Assembly: GCF_913774235.1 (NCBI RefSeq)
Contig: NZ_CAJYDW010000019.1
Location: 434,001-498,000 of the forward strand
Length of the DNA stretch: 64,000 bases
Reading direction: 5' to 3'
DNA from: an uncultured Pseudomonas sp.
Lineage (GTDB): Bacteria; Pseudomonadota; Gammaproteobacteria; Pseudomonadales; Pseudomonadaceae
Shown in pieces: positions 17,251-27,916 of this stretch; the stretch's first letter is position 1, and every line of letters starts with the position of its first letter. The translations under genes and the position numbers were made by a program. Below the pieces are notes generated by a model. It made no database searches and was not told the DNA's origin. It worked only from the letters and a program-made list of their open reading frames with translations.

Positions 17251-19035
17251 ATGACTTCCGCCAAACGCCCGCTGCGCAGCCAGCTCTGGTTCGACGACCC
17301 TGCCCACGCCGACATGACCGCGCTCTATGTCGAGCGCTACATGAACTACGGCCTGACCCGCGACGAACTCCAGTCCGGCCGCCCCATCATCGGCATCGCC
17401 CAGACCGGCAGCGATCTCACCCCCTGCAATCGCCACCACCTGGAACTGGCCCAGCGGGTCAAGGCCGGCATCCGCGACGCCGGTGGCATCCCCATGGAAT
17501 TCCCGGTGCACCCCATCGCCGAGCAGAGTCGCCGGCCCACCGCAGCCCTGGATCGCAACCTGGCCTACCTCGGCCTGGTAGAGATCCTCCATGGCTTCCC
17601 GTTGGATGGCGTGGTGCTCACCACCGGCTGCGACAAGACCACCCCGGCCTGCCTGATGGCCGCGGCCACCACCGACCTGCCGGCCATCGTACTGTCCGGC
17701 GGACCCATGCTCGACGGGCACTTCAAGGGCGAGCTGATCGGCTCCGGCACGGTGCTCTGGCACGCGCGCAACCTGCTGGCGACCGGCGAGATCGACTACG
17801 AGGGCTTCATGGCCCTGACCACCGCCGCCTCGCCCTCGGTGGGTCACTGCAACACCATGGGCACGGCCCTGTCGATGAATGCCCTGGCCGAGACCCTGGG
17901 CATGTCGCTGCCCGGTTGCGCCAGCATCCCCGCGCCTTACCGTGAACGCGGCCAGATGGCCTATGCCACCGGCAAGCGCATCTGCCAGCTGGTGCTGGAC
18001 GATGTCCGCCCCTCGCAGATCATGACCCGCGAGGCCTTCGAGAACGCCATCGTGGTGGCCTCGGCCCTGGGCGCCTCCAGCAACTGTCCGCCGCACCTGA
18101 TCGCCATCGCCCGCCACATGGGTATCGAGCTATCGCTGGACGACTGGCAGCGCCTGGGCGAAGACATCCCGCTGCTGGCCAACTGCATGCCGGCCGGCAA
18201 ATACCTGGGCGAGGGCTTCCATCGTGCTGGCGGGGTGCCGGCGGTGCTCCACGAACTGCTCAAGGCCGGTCGCCTGCACGGCGACTGCCTGACCGTCTCC
18301 GGTCGCACCATCGGTGCCATCGCCGAAGGCGCCGCCAGCGCCGACCCGGCGGTAATCCAGCCCTATGAGGCACCGCTCAAGCACCGTGCCGGCTTCATGG
18401 TGCTCAGCGGCAACTTCTTCGATAGTGCCATCATGAAGATGTCGGTAGTGGGCGAGGCCTTTCGCCAGACCTACCTGGCCGAACCCGGCAAGGAAAACAG
18501 CTTCGAGGCGCGGGCCATCGTCTTCGAAGGCCCGGAGGACTATCACGCACGCATCGACGATCCGGCGCTGGACATCGACGAGCGCTGCATCCTGGTGATC
18601 CGCGGTGCCGGCCCGGTGGGTTATCCGGGCAGCGCCGAGGTGGTCAACATGGCGCCACCGGCGGCCCTGATCAAGAAGGGTATCGACTCCCTGCCGTGCC
18701 TGGGCGACGGTCGCCAGAGCGGCACCTCTGCCAGCCCCTCGATCCTAAACATGTCACCCGAGGCGGCGGTGGGCGGTGGCCTGGCGCTGCTCCAGACCAA
18801 TGATCGCCTGCGCGTGGACCTCAATGCCCGCCGCGTCGATGTGCTGCTCGACCCCGCCGAACTGGAGCGCCGCCGCGCCGAGTGGACACCCAACCTGCCG
18901 CCGTCCCAGACCCCCTGGCAGGAGCTCTACCGGCAACTGGTGGGCCAGCTCTCCACCGGCGGCTGCCTGGAGCCGGCGACCCTGCACCTGAAGGTGATCG
19001 CTCGCGAAGGCGGGGTGCCGCGGCATTCTCACTAG
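17251..19035 (+). CDS. IlvD/Edd-family sugar-acid dehydratase
   Basis: 594-residue [Fe-S] dehydratase of the IlvD/Edd family, in the branch with pentonate dehydratases (L-arabinonate, D-xylonate). Cluster and metal ligands are seen in TTGCDKTTPACLMAA and PSVGHCNTMGTALSMNALAE. The opening SQLWFDDPAHADMTALYVER is characteristic of the aldonate branch and unlike true IlvD, which is also in this window at 52883-54718. It would convert an aldonate to the 2-keto-3-deoxy acid used by the gene in front of it, 33 bp upstream in the same operon. Confidence 0.9.
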   Translation: MTSAKRPLRSQLWFDDPAHADMTALYVERYMNYGLTRDELQSGRPIIGIAQTGSDLTPCNRHHLELAQRVKAGIRDAGGIPMEFPVHPIAEQSRRPTAALDRNLAYLGLVEILHGFPLDGVVLTTGCDKTTPACLMAAATTDLPAIVLSGGPMLDGHFKGELIGSGTVLWHARNLLATGEIDYEGFMALTTAASPSVGHCNTMGTALSMNALAETLGMSLPGCASIPAPYRERGQMAYATGKRICQLVLDDVRPSQIMTREAFENAIVVASALGASSNCPPHLIAIARHMGIELSLDDWQRLGEDIPLLANCMPAGKYLGEGFHRAGGVPAVLHELLKAGRLHGDCLTVSGRTIGAIAEGAASADPAVIQPYEAPLKHRAGFMVLSGNFFDSAIMKMSVVGEAFRQTYLAEPGKENSFEARAIVFEGPEDYHARIDDPALDIDERCILVIRGAGPVGYPGSAEVVNMAPPAALIKKGIDSLPCLGDGRQSGTSASPSILNMSPEAAVGGGLALLQTNDRLRVDLNARRVDVLLDPAELERRRAEWTPNLPPSQTPWQELYRQLVGQLSTGGCLEPATLHLKVIAREGGVPRHSH

Positions 19036-19083
19036 GTTGAACGGGCTCGCACTGGCGGCCCTGCTTCATTAAGCTCTGCCGCC

Positions 19084-20349
19084 ATGAATCTTACCCTCTA
19101 TACCCTGATCTTCACCCTGGCCTTGCCCTTCATCCTCCTGCGCCTGCTCTGGCGCGGACGCAAGGCTCCCGCCTATAGACACCGCATCGGCGAGCGCCTG
19201 GCGTTGGGCTTGCCTGCGGTGCCGCCCGGCGGCATCTGGGTGCATGCGGTGTCGGTAGGGGAGAGCATCGCCGCCGCGCCGGTGATCCGCGCCCTGCGCC
19301 AGCGCCATCCCGACCTGCCGATCACCGTGACCTGCATGACGCCCACCGGCTCGGAGCGCATTCGCGCCCTGTTCGGTGATGACGTCCACCACTGCTACCT
19401 GCCCTACGATCTGCCCTGGCTGGCCGGGCGCTTCCTCGACCGGCTAAGGCCGCGACTGGGGGTGGTGATGGAAACCGAACTCTGGCCCAACCTCATCCAC
19501 CAGGCGGCGCGGCGCGACATTCCCATCGCCCTGGCCAACGGTCGGCTGTCCGAGCGTTCCGCCCGCGGCTACGGCAAACTGGGCGGGGTGACCGGGCCGA
19601 TGCTGGCGGAGCTGGCCTGGCTGGCGGTGCAGACGCCGGTGGAAGCCGAGCGCTTCCGTGCCCTCGGCGCCCGCGCCGAGCGCGTCTCGGTGACTGGCTC
19701 CATCAAGTTCGACCTGCGCATCGACCCCGAGCTGCCGGTCCGCGCCGCTGCGCTGCGCCAGAGCTGGGGCCGGCGCCCGGTATGGATCGCCGCCAGTACC
19801 CATGCCGGCGAAGACGAGATCCTGCTCCAGGCCCATCGCCAACTGCTGGCCGCGCGCCCCGATGCGCTGCTGATCCTGGTGCCGCGTCATCCCGAACGCT
19901 TTCCCGACGTATTGGCCGAGGTGCGGGGTGAAGGTTTCGGCGTGGTGCAGCGCTCGACGGGAGAGGCGGTGCAGCCGCATACCCAGGTGCTGCTGGGCGA
20001 CACCATGGGCGAATTGCTGTTTCTCTACGCCCTGGCGGACGTCGCCTTCGTCGGCGGCAGTCTGATCGAGCGGGGTGGTCACAATCCGCTGGAGCCGGCC
20101 GCCCTCGGCGTGCCGGTGCTCAGCGGTCCCCACGTGTTCAACTTTCTCGACATCGTCGCCCAGCTGCGCGACGCCGGCGCCCTGGAAACCGTGGCGGAAG
20201 CCCCGGCCATCGCTGCCGCCGTGGCCCGCCTCTGGGCCGCGCCGGCGGAGGTCGCGCGGCGCCGGCAGGCGGGCCTGGCGGTGCTGGCCGCCAATCAGGG
20301 CGCGCTGGAGCGCCTGCTCTCCGGACTGGATAAATTGCTCACCCCCTGA
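19084..20349 (+). CDS. waaA: 3-deoxy-D-manno-octulosonic acid (Kdo) transferase
   Basis: Transfers Kdo from CMP-Kdo to lipid A precursor at the cytoplasmic face of the inner membrane. The 421-residue protein starts with a membrane anchor (LYTLIFTLALPFILLRLL), followed by the GT30 glycosyltransferase domain: WVHAVSVGESIAAAPVI, TPTGSERI, GVVMETELWPN, and the C-terminal FVGGSLIERGGHNPLEPAALG. Length and order are typical. It overlaps the 3' end of the convergent tolC gene by 55 bp. Confidence 0.96.
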   Translation: MNLTLYTLIFTLALPFILLRLLWRGRKAPAYRHRIGERLALGLPAVPPGGIWVHAVSVGESIAAAPVIRALRQRHPDLPITVTCMTPTGSERIRALFGDDVHHCYLPYDLPWLAGRFLDRLRPRLGVVMETELWPNLIHQAARRDIPIALANGRLSERSARGYGKLGGVTGPMLAELAWLAVQTPVEAERFRALGARAERVSVTGSIKFDLRIDPELPVRAAALRQSWGRRPVWIAASTHAGEDEILLQAHRQLLAARPDALLILVPRHPERFPDVLAEVRGEGFGVVQRSTGEAVQPHTQVLLGDTMGELLFLYALADVAFVGGSLIERGGHNPLEPAALGVPVLSGPHVFNFLDIVAQLRDAGALETVAEAPAIAAAVARLWAAPAEVARRRQAGLAVLAANQGALERLLSGLDKLLTP

Positions 20350-21791
20350 GCCGAGCGCGCCGGGAGCACGTCGGCGCGAGTCTTGGCCAGGTCCGGCGGC
20401 AGGAAGTCGCGATCCGGGTCGTAGTGGGGATCGAGATAGCCGGACAGCGCCAGCAGGTCGTTGGGCGCCAGGGTGCCGGCCGCCTGCTTGAGTCTCAGAT
20501 TGTCCAGGATGTAGTTGTAGCGGGCGTCGTTGTACTGGCGCACGGCGTTGTACAGCAGCCGCTGGGCGTCGAGCACGTCGACGATGGTGCGGCTGCCCAC
20601 TTGGTAGGCGATCTCGGTGGCTCTCAGGGCGCGCTGGCTGGAGGCGATGGACAGCCGCCGGGCGCGCACCTGCTCGATGTCGGTGTTGATCGCGCGGTGG
20701 GCGTTGCGGGTGTTCTGCACCACTTGGCGGCGCAGACTCTCCTGGCGCTGTTCGCTCTGGTCCAGTTGCTGATAGGCCTGGCGCGCCTGGGAGCTGGTGG
20801 CGCCGCCGCTGTACAGCGGCACCTCCACCTGGATGCCGATGCTGCGGCTGTTGACCGGGCTGCCGAACAGGGACAGCTGCTCGGCGTTGGGCAGATTCAC
20901 CGCATCGTTGTCGCTGTGGCTGTAGCGCGCCACCGCATCCACCGTCGGCAGGTGCCCGGCACGGCGCTGGCGCAGGGTCTCCTGGGCGGCGTTGACGCCC
21001 TGGCCGGCGGCGAGCAGCTGCAGATTCTGGCGCATGGCGGTGTCCACCCACAGCCGTGCATCGTTGGGTTGCGGCGGCAGGATCGGCAGGTCGTGGCGGA
21101 TGCCGGCGATGCTGCCGTAGTCGCGATCGGTCAGCCGGGTCAGGGCCTGGAAGGCGTCGGCCACCTGCTGCTCGCTCTGGGAGCGGTTGGCCTGGGCGTT
21201 GTCGAAACTGGCCTGGGCCTGGAGCACGTCGGTGTCATCGGTCAGGCCGACCTTGTAGCGCTCGCGAGACTGGTCCAGCTGGCGGTACAGCGCCTTTTCC
21301 TCGGCGCGGGCGGTGGCCAGGGCGTCCTGGGCACGCAGGGCGCTGAAATAGCCCTCGGCGGTCTGCAGGATGAGTTGCTGCTGGGCGGCGGAGAATTGCA
21401 GCTCGGCCTGCTCGGTGGCGGCCTGGGCGGCCTTGAGCTGGAACCAGCGGTCGGCGCGGAACAGCGGCTGGCTGAGGGTGGCCTGGATCAGCTGGCTGCT
21501 CCGATCGCTATCGTAGCGGCCACCCTGGACGCCCAGCGCCGGGTTGTCCTTGAGCTGCAGGCTGGTGTGGGTGTCGTTGAACTGGGCGCCGAGGCCGAGT
21601 TGCGGCAACAGACCGGCGCGCGCCTGAGGTACCGCCTCACGCTGGGCGCCGAGCCCGGCGCGCTCGGCGGCGAGGTCGGCGTTGTTGTCCAGCGCCTCGC
21701 GATAGACGTCGAGCAGGCCGCTGCCGGCCACCTGGGCCTGGGCCAGGCCGGCAGCGCTGCAGAGCGCCGCGAGCAGCAGGAATAGTCGCAT
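20295..21791 (-). CDS. tolC: TolC-family outer-membrane channel protein
   Basis: 498-residue outer-membrane factor of type I secretion and efflux. A signal peptide (cleavage after AGLAQA, about residue 19) is followed by two repeats of long coiled-coil helices. TolC landmarks include LPQLGLGAQFNDTH, ALTRLTDRDYGSIAG and the internal-repeat counterpart VPLYSGGATSSQARQAYQQL. No lipobox is present, unlike the NodT-type channel at 41334-42788. The C-terminal tail beyond residue 440 is variable and overlaps waaA on the other strand. The AAGGAAGG before the ATG is a good ribosome binding site. Confidence 0.92.
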   Translation of the reverse strand: MRLFLLLAALCSAAGLAQAQVAGSGLLDVYREALDNNADLAAERAGLGAQREAVPQARAGLLPQLGLGAQFNDTHTSLQLKDNPALGVQGGRYDSDRSSQLIQATLSQPLFRADRWFQLKAAQAATEQAELQFSAAQQQLILQTAEGYFSALRAQDALATARAEEKALYRQLDQSRERYKVGLTDDTDVLQAQASFDNAQANRSQSEQQVADAFQALTRLTDRDYGSIAGIRHDLPILPPQPNDARLWVDTAMRQNLQLLAAGQGVNAAQETLRQRRAGHLPTVDAVARYSHSDNDAVNLPNAEQLSLFGSPVNSRSIGIQVEVPLYSGGATSSQARQAYQQLDQSEQRQESLRRQVVQNTRNAHRAINTDIEQVRARRLSIASSQRALRATEIAYQVGSRTIVDVLDAQRLLYNAVRQYNDARYNYILDNLRLKQAAGTLAPNDLLALSGYLDPHYDPDRDFLPPDLAKTRADVLPARSAQGVSNLSSPESRRSSAP

Positions 21792-21904
21792 TATTGGAGC
21801 CTTCCTTGAGGGACCGCCCCAGTGTAGGGACTTCGTCCGAATCCGCCATAGGAGAAGAAATAGCGGTCGAAGTTTCTGCTGCTCTGGGTTTACACTGGCC
21901 GCGT

Positions 21905-24007
<2,103 letters not shown>

Positions 24008-24131
24008 TGCCGCTGTTGGCCGGGCAGGTACAGGCCCAGCCGCGTCCCGCGCTTTCATGTATCGGCGAGCTTCAAGGATGAAGCCGCCGCTGTTTCCTCG
24101 GTAGGCTGGGCGCGGCCTGACAGGACCACCC

Positions 24132-24153
24132 CGAGCCCGAGGTAGCGGGCTCG
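24132..24153 (+). promoter_or_regulatory. Stable hairpin between thiC and the cytX-like gene
   Basis: CGAGCCCG, loop AGGTAG, CGGGCTCG: a perfect 8-bp stem with a 6-nt loop, 59 bp before the ATG at 24212. No T-tract follows, so it is not a standard terminator. It could be an RNA-stability or attenuation element between two thiamine genes. No second TPP aptamer is recognisable in this 204-bp gap. Confidence 0.45.
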
Positions 24154-24211
24154 AGAGTGCCGTCTCGCGCTGACCTCCATTTTCCCTAATCCCTCTTGCA
24201 CGAGATTCATC

Positions 24212-25474
24212 ATGGCTCAGGCCCCCGGCCTCTATACCCCCACCGTCCCCGTACCAGCGGAGCGCCGCGTCCTCGGCGGGCGTGACCTCTTCACCCTCTG
24301 GTTCTCCCTCGGCATCGGCCTCATGGTCGCCCAGGCCGGCGCCCTGCTGGCGCCCGGACTGGGCCTGGCCGATGGCCTGCTGGTACTGGTGCTCGGCACC
24401 CTCGTCGGGGTGCTGCTGCTGGCGGCCGCCGGCCTGGTGGGCAGCGACACCGGCCTCGCCGGCATGACCGCCCTGGGGCAGAGCCTCGGCCAGCGCGGGG
24501 CGCTGTTGCCGGCGGTGCTCAACATCACCCAACTGATCGGCTGGGGCGCCTTCGAACTGGTGGTGATGCGCGAAGCGGCCAGCGTGCTGCTGGGCAGCTG
24601 GGGCCTGCAGAGTTGGGCCTCGCCCGTCCTCTGGACCCTGGTCTTCGGCGCCCTGGCCACGGCGCTGGCGGTGGCCGGTCCCTTGACCTTTGTTCGCCGC
24701 TTTCTCAGCCGCTGGGGCATCTGGCTGCTGCTCGCCGCCTGCACCTGGCTGACCCTGGATCTAATCCTGCGTGCCGACCTGACCGCGCTCTGGCAGCGTC
24801 CCGGCGACGGCTCCCTGACCCAGGCCCTGGGCTTCGACCTGGTGGTGGCCATGCCGCTGTCCTGGCTGCCGGTGATCGCCGACTACACCCGTTTCGCCCG
24901 TACCGGCCGCAGCGCCGGTCGCGGCGTCATGCTGGGCTACTTCTGCGGCAACCTCTGGCTGATGGGCCTGGGCTTCGCCTACACCCTGGCCTTCGCCAGC
25001 GGTGGTGAAGCCGACGCCCTGCTGCGCGCCCTGGCCGTGGCCGGCCTGGGGCTGCCGCTGCTGCTGATCCTGCTGGACGAGTCGGAAAACGCCTTCGCCG
25101 CCTATCACTCGGCGGCGGTCGCCACCGGCATCCTCGCCCAGGTAAAAATCTGGCAGCTGACCCTGGCCATCGGCATCCTCTGCACCCTGCTGGCGCTCTT
25201 GGTGCCCCTGGCCCAGTACGAGCACTTCCTGCTGCTGATCGGCTCGGTGTTCGCCCCGCTGTTCGGTGTGGTGCTGGTGGATCATTTCCTGCTGCGCCGC
25301 CGCCGGGCACCCGCGCAGGTGAAGGCGCTGCGCCTGGAGTCCCTGATCGCCTGGGCCTTGGGCGTGGCCGTCTACCACCTGCTGCCGACGCTGCTGCCGG
25401 CCTGGGGCGCGACCCTGCCAGCCATCGTGGTGGCGGGGACTGCGCAGGCGGTATTGGGCTTGAAGCGGGTATAG
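24212..25474 (+). CDS. cytX: Putative hydroxymethylpyrimidine transporter CytX (NCS1 family)
   Basis: 420-residue inner-membrane permease of the NCS1 nucleobase:cation symporter family with about 12 helices. The N-terminal RRVLGGRDLFTLWFSLGIGL, the helix with QLIGWGAFELVVM and the loop PLSWLPVIADYTRFAR match the CytX branch, found beside thiamine genes and proposed to import the pyrimidine moiety HMP. Its position 204 bp after riboswitch-controlled thiC supports this over cytosine transport. Confidence 0.85.
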   Translation: MAQAPGLYTPTVPVPAERRVLGGRDLFTLWFSLGIGLMVAQAGALLAPGLGLADGLLVLVLGTLVGVLLLAAAGLVGSDTGLAGMTALGQSLGQRGALLPAVLNITQLIGWGAFELVVMREAASVLLGSWGLQSWASPVLWTLVFGALATALAVAGPLTFVRRFLSRWGIWLLLAACTWLTLDLILRADLTALWQRPGDGSLTQALGFDLVVAMPLSWLPVIADYTRFARTGRSAGRGVMLGYFCGNLWLMGLGFAYTLAFASGGEADALLRALAVAGLGLPLLLILLDESENAFAAYHSAAVATGILAQVKIWQLTLAIGILCTLLALLVPLAQYEHFLLLIGSVFAPLFGVVLVDHFLLRRRRAPAQVKALRLESLIAWALGVAVYHLLPTLLPAWGATLPAIVVAGTAQAVLGLKRV

Positions 25475-25483
25475 GCCGAGCTA

Positions 25484-25512
25484 TTGGGCTTCGCGGTGTT
25501 CAGCCCAACCTG
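25484..25512. repeat. TTGGGCTT...AGCCCAACCTG repeat, copy 2
   Basis: Imperfect palindrome matching 5048-5076. TTGGGCT and AGCCCAA pair across an 11-nt loop directly after the cytX stop, so it may also serve as a transcript end. Confidence 0.6.
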
Positions 25513-25561
25513 TGCGAGCTGTAATCCAGCGCGGAAAGGTTATCCCGAATGCCGACCGGCC

Positions 25562-25587
25562 CTCTCTCCCGCGTGCGGGGGAGGGTT
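25562..25587. repeat. CCCTC/GAGGG hairpin repeat, copy 2
   Basis: CCTCTCTCCCGC and GCGGGGGAGGG form a GC-rich hairpin followed by a G-rich tail (TTGGGGTGGGGG). It is related to the hairpin at 5104-5124 and occupies the same position in the repeat series. Confidence 0.6.
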
Positions 25588-25598
25588 GGGGTGGGGGT

Positions 25599-25721
25599 AT
25601 CGCGGCCATGGCGGTCCGCCGATGCGGCCGCTCCTACGGCGCTGGTCACCTTTGCCAATCGCGGCCATGGGCCGCTCCTACAGGGCGTGATGCTCTTGTA
25701 GGAGCGGCCCATGGCCGCGAT
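25599..25721. repeat. Cluster of three REP-like half-sites
   Basis: One diverged half at about 25599-25637 (ATCGCGGCCATGGCGG..., with extra bases before CCGCTCCTAC), one good half at 25658-25683, and an inverted half at 25696-25721. Together with the two repeats before it, this fills almost all of the 286-bp gap between cytX and the lipoprotein gene. Confidence 0.8.
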
Positions 25722-25760
25722 CAAACCCGATTGCGGCAGATGATTTCGGTTGACCAATTC

Positions 25761-26510
25761 CTACGGCTGTCGCGCCTTGCCCCGGCCCGGGAAATACTCG
25801 GGCTTGAGAATGCCATTGAGCTTCGGATAGGGGATCTTCAGCTCTGGATGGCCCATGGCGTAGGGCGCGATGCTGCCGATGTCGTACTTCAGCGTCAGGG
25901 CGCCGAAGTCCAGGGCCACGTTGTTGGTCTTGAGGAAGGGCCACTGCTGGCGGAATTCGGCATCGCCGACATTGTTGCTGAGCATCCAGGCCTCGCGGGA
26001 CAGCTGCGCCAGCCGCCAGAACTCGGCTTCCTGCCCGGGGACCAGCATGTCGCCGAGGGTGATCTGTCGATTCAGATGACGATCCCAGGTGACGAAGTCG
26101 CGTCCGGCCAGGCCATGGGCGCCGCCATTGGCCAGGTAGCTGGAGAACTCGATGATCACCAGACCGTCATGCTGTTCGCGCACCTTGGCCTGCAGATAGC
26201 TGCTCCAGCGCGGCTGGGCCTTACCGAGAAAGTCATGCTCATAGCTCGCCAGGGAGGCGGGGATGGGCGCACCCGGTTCGGCCCGGGCCAGGCCGAGTAG
26301 GTGGCGTTGCACCAGGGCGTCCAGCGCCGGTTCGCCGAATTCCACATAGTCGATGTTGACCAGCGGGCAGTCTTCGCCCTGGCAGCCGGCGGGCCGGTGT
26401 TCCCAGGCCTGGTGGCGCGGCGTGAGGGGTTTGTCGAGATTCGGACCGAAGACACTTTGGCAACCACCGAGCAGCAGGGCGGCGAGCAGGAGGAACGGGC
26501 GGATACGCAT
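25761..26510 (-). CDS. DUF3298/RsiV-like lipoprotein
   Basis: 249-residue predicted lipoprotein. Signal peptide MRIRPFLLLAALLLGGC with the lipobox cysteine at 17. The mature part has the DUF4163/DUF3298 pattern of RsiV-like proteins: IEFSSYLANGGAHGLAG (the AH-G segment), FVTWDRHLNRQITLGDM, and a C-terminal LKYDIGSIAPYAMGHPEL. Such domains sense or bind cell-wall components in some bacteria; the role here is unknown. It is divergent from nudF over a 201-bp region in which I see no clear operator. The ATG at 26510 is chosen because it begins the signal peptide. Confidence 0.82.
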   Translation of the reverse strand: MRIRPFLLLAALLLGGCQSVFGPNLDKPLTPRHQAWEHRPAGCQGEDCPLVNIDYVEFGEPALDALVQRHLLGLARAEPGAPIPASLASYEHDFLGKAQPRWSSYLQAKVREQHDGLVIIEFSSYLANGGAHGLAGRDFVTWDRHLNRQITLGDMLVPGQEAEFWRLAQLSREAWMLSNNVGDAEFRQQWPFLKTNNVALDFGALTLKYDIGSIAPYAMGHPELKIPYPKLNGILKPEYFPGRGKARQP

Positions 26511-26711
26511 GGGATTCCTTTTCGTTGAAACCTTTTTTGGCGAAACAGGACGCGACGGCTTTCGAACCCGTCTGGCGCCATAAGTTTGCCAGGACCGGGC
26601 GCAGGATTCCCGGCTTGTTGCCCGTTTCGCGACTTGTCCCGCCAGGGGCTGCACGAGTGCAGGCGGCGCGCTAGGATGATCTGATTACCTGTCACCAGCG
26701 CTGGAGCGTCC

Positions 26712-27332
26712 ATGAACCAAGCCAACGAGTCCCAGGCGCCCGCCGTCGACATCCTGAGTCGCGAGATCTGCTTCCAGGGCTTCTACCGCATGGCCCGTTT
26801 CCGGCTGCGTCACCGGCAGTTTTCCGGCGGGATGGGGCCGGAACTGGAGCGCGAGGTCTTCGTGCGGCCCGATGCCGTCTGCGTGCTGCCTTACGACGCC
26901 GTGCGCGACGAGGTGGTGCTGATCGAGCAGTTTCGCGTCGGCGTCATGGAAAAGACCGCTCATCCCTGGCTGCTTGAGCCGGTGGCTGGCTTGGTGGACA
27001 AGCAGGGCGAAGACGTCGAGGCGGTCGCTCATCGGGAAGCCGAGGAAGAAGCCGGCCTGACCTTGCAATCGCTCTGGCCGATCTCCACCTACTTCCCCTC
27101 GCCCGGTGGCAGCAACGAACAGGTCTATCTTTACCTGGGGCGCTGCAGCACCGCCCAGGCCGGTGGCGTCCACGGCCTGGAAGAAGAGGGCGAAGACATT
27201 CGCGTGCATGTCTGGTCCCTGGACGAGGCACTGGCGGGGGTACGAGACGGTCGAATCAATAACGCGGCGGCGATCATCGCCCTGCAATGGCTGGCGCTCA
27301 ATCGCGCCGAGGTAAGAGGGTTATGGGGCTGA
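26712..27332 (+). CDS. nudF: ADP-ribose pyrophosphatase
   Basis: Nudix hydrolase that cleaves ADP-ribose to AMP and ribose 5-phosphate. In the 206-residue protein the complete Nudix box is seen from about residue 97: G-x5-E-x7-REAEEEAGL. The region FEQ-like VLIEQFRVGV and the proline-rich YFPSPGGSNEQVYLYLG match NudF. It is followed with a 10-bp overlap by the DUF1249 gene and then cpdA, yqiA and parE, a conserved Pseudomonas order. Confidence 0.95.
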   Translation: MNQANESQAPAVDILSREICFQGFYRMARFRLRHRQFSGGMGPELEREVFVRPDAVCVLPYDAVRDEVVLIEQFRVGVMEKTAHPWLLEPVAGLVDKQGEDVEAVAHREAEEEAGLTLQSLWPISTYFPSPGGSNEQVYLYLGRCSTAQAGGVHGLEEEGEDIRVHVWSLDEALAGVRDGRINNAAAIIALQWLALNRAEVRGLWG

Positions 27333-27778
27333 AACTGCGAGATCGCTACCGGGTTGACCTGCCGGGCCTGCAGGCCACGTGCGAGGCCAACTACGTGCGG
27401 CTGATGCGGCTTCTGCCCAAGATGCGCGAGGCGGTGATCTCACGGCGCGTCATGCTGTCGCAGGGCGAGCGCCCCTTGGGGGTGCTGGCACTGGAAGTCA
27501 CCGAGGCCTGTCCCTACACGACGGCGCTGCGGGTGCGCCAGGAACTGGGGCTGCCCTGGCTGCCGGTTCCCGAACTCGAGGTGCGGGTGTACCACGACGC
27601 GCGCATGGCGGAAGTGGTGTCGGCCGGCGCCTCCCGGCACCTGCTCGGGCGCTATCCCTATCCGAACCAGGCGATGCACCAGCCGGACGAGAAGAGCCAG
27701 CTCAATCTATTCCTCGGCGAGTGGCTCAGCCATTGCCTCGCCTGCGGTCACGAAGCCGAGCCGATCCTGCAGCGGTGA
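27323..27778 (+). CDS. DUF1249 protein (YqiB-like)
   Basis: 151-residue cytoplasmic protein of unknown function, seen in many gammaproteobacteria between nudF and cpdA. Features are the conserved ANYVRLMRLLP, the VTEACPYTTALRVRQ segment, and YPNQAMHQPDEKSQLNLFL near the C-terminus. The ATG at 27323 lies inside the last codons of nudF, so translation is coupled. Confidence 0.9.
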   Translation: MGLKLRDRYRVDLPGLQATCEANYVRLMRLLPKMREAVISRRVMLSQGERPLGVLALEVTEACPYTTALRVRQELGLPWLPVPELEVRVYHDARMAEVVSAGASRHLLGRYPYPNQAMHQPDEKSQLNLFLGEWLSHCLACGHEAEPILQR

Positions 27779-27916
27779 GCACCAAGGCGCAACGCCGACA
27801 GCCGCATCTTCCATCGCGATAACCAAACTGCGAAAATGTGAGCTGTGCACGCAAGTTTTCGGGAACTTTTCTGCACCCTGCCTGCGCTCGTTGTTCTCTT
27901 TGCCTAGGAGGCTTTG

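Noticed and set aside
27837-27851. CRP/Vfr site before cpdA (TGTGA...CAC)
   Set aside because: One half-site is good, but the second is a base too close and ends CACGC rather than TCACA.
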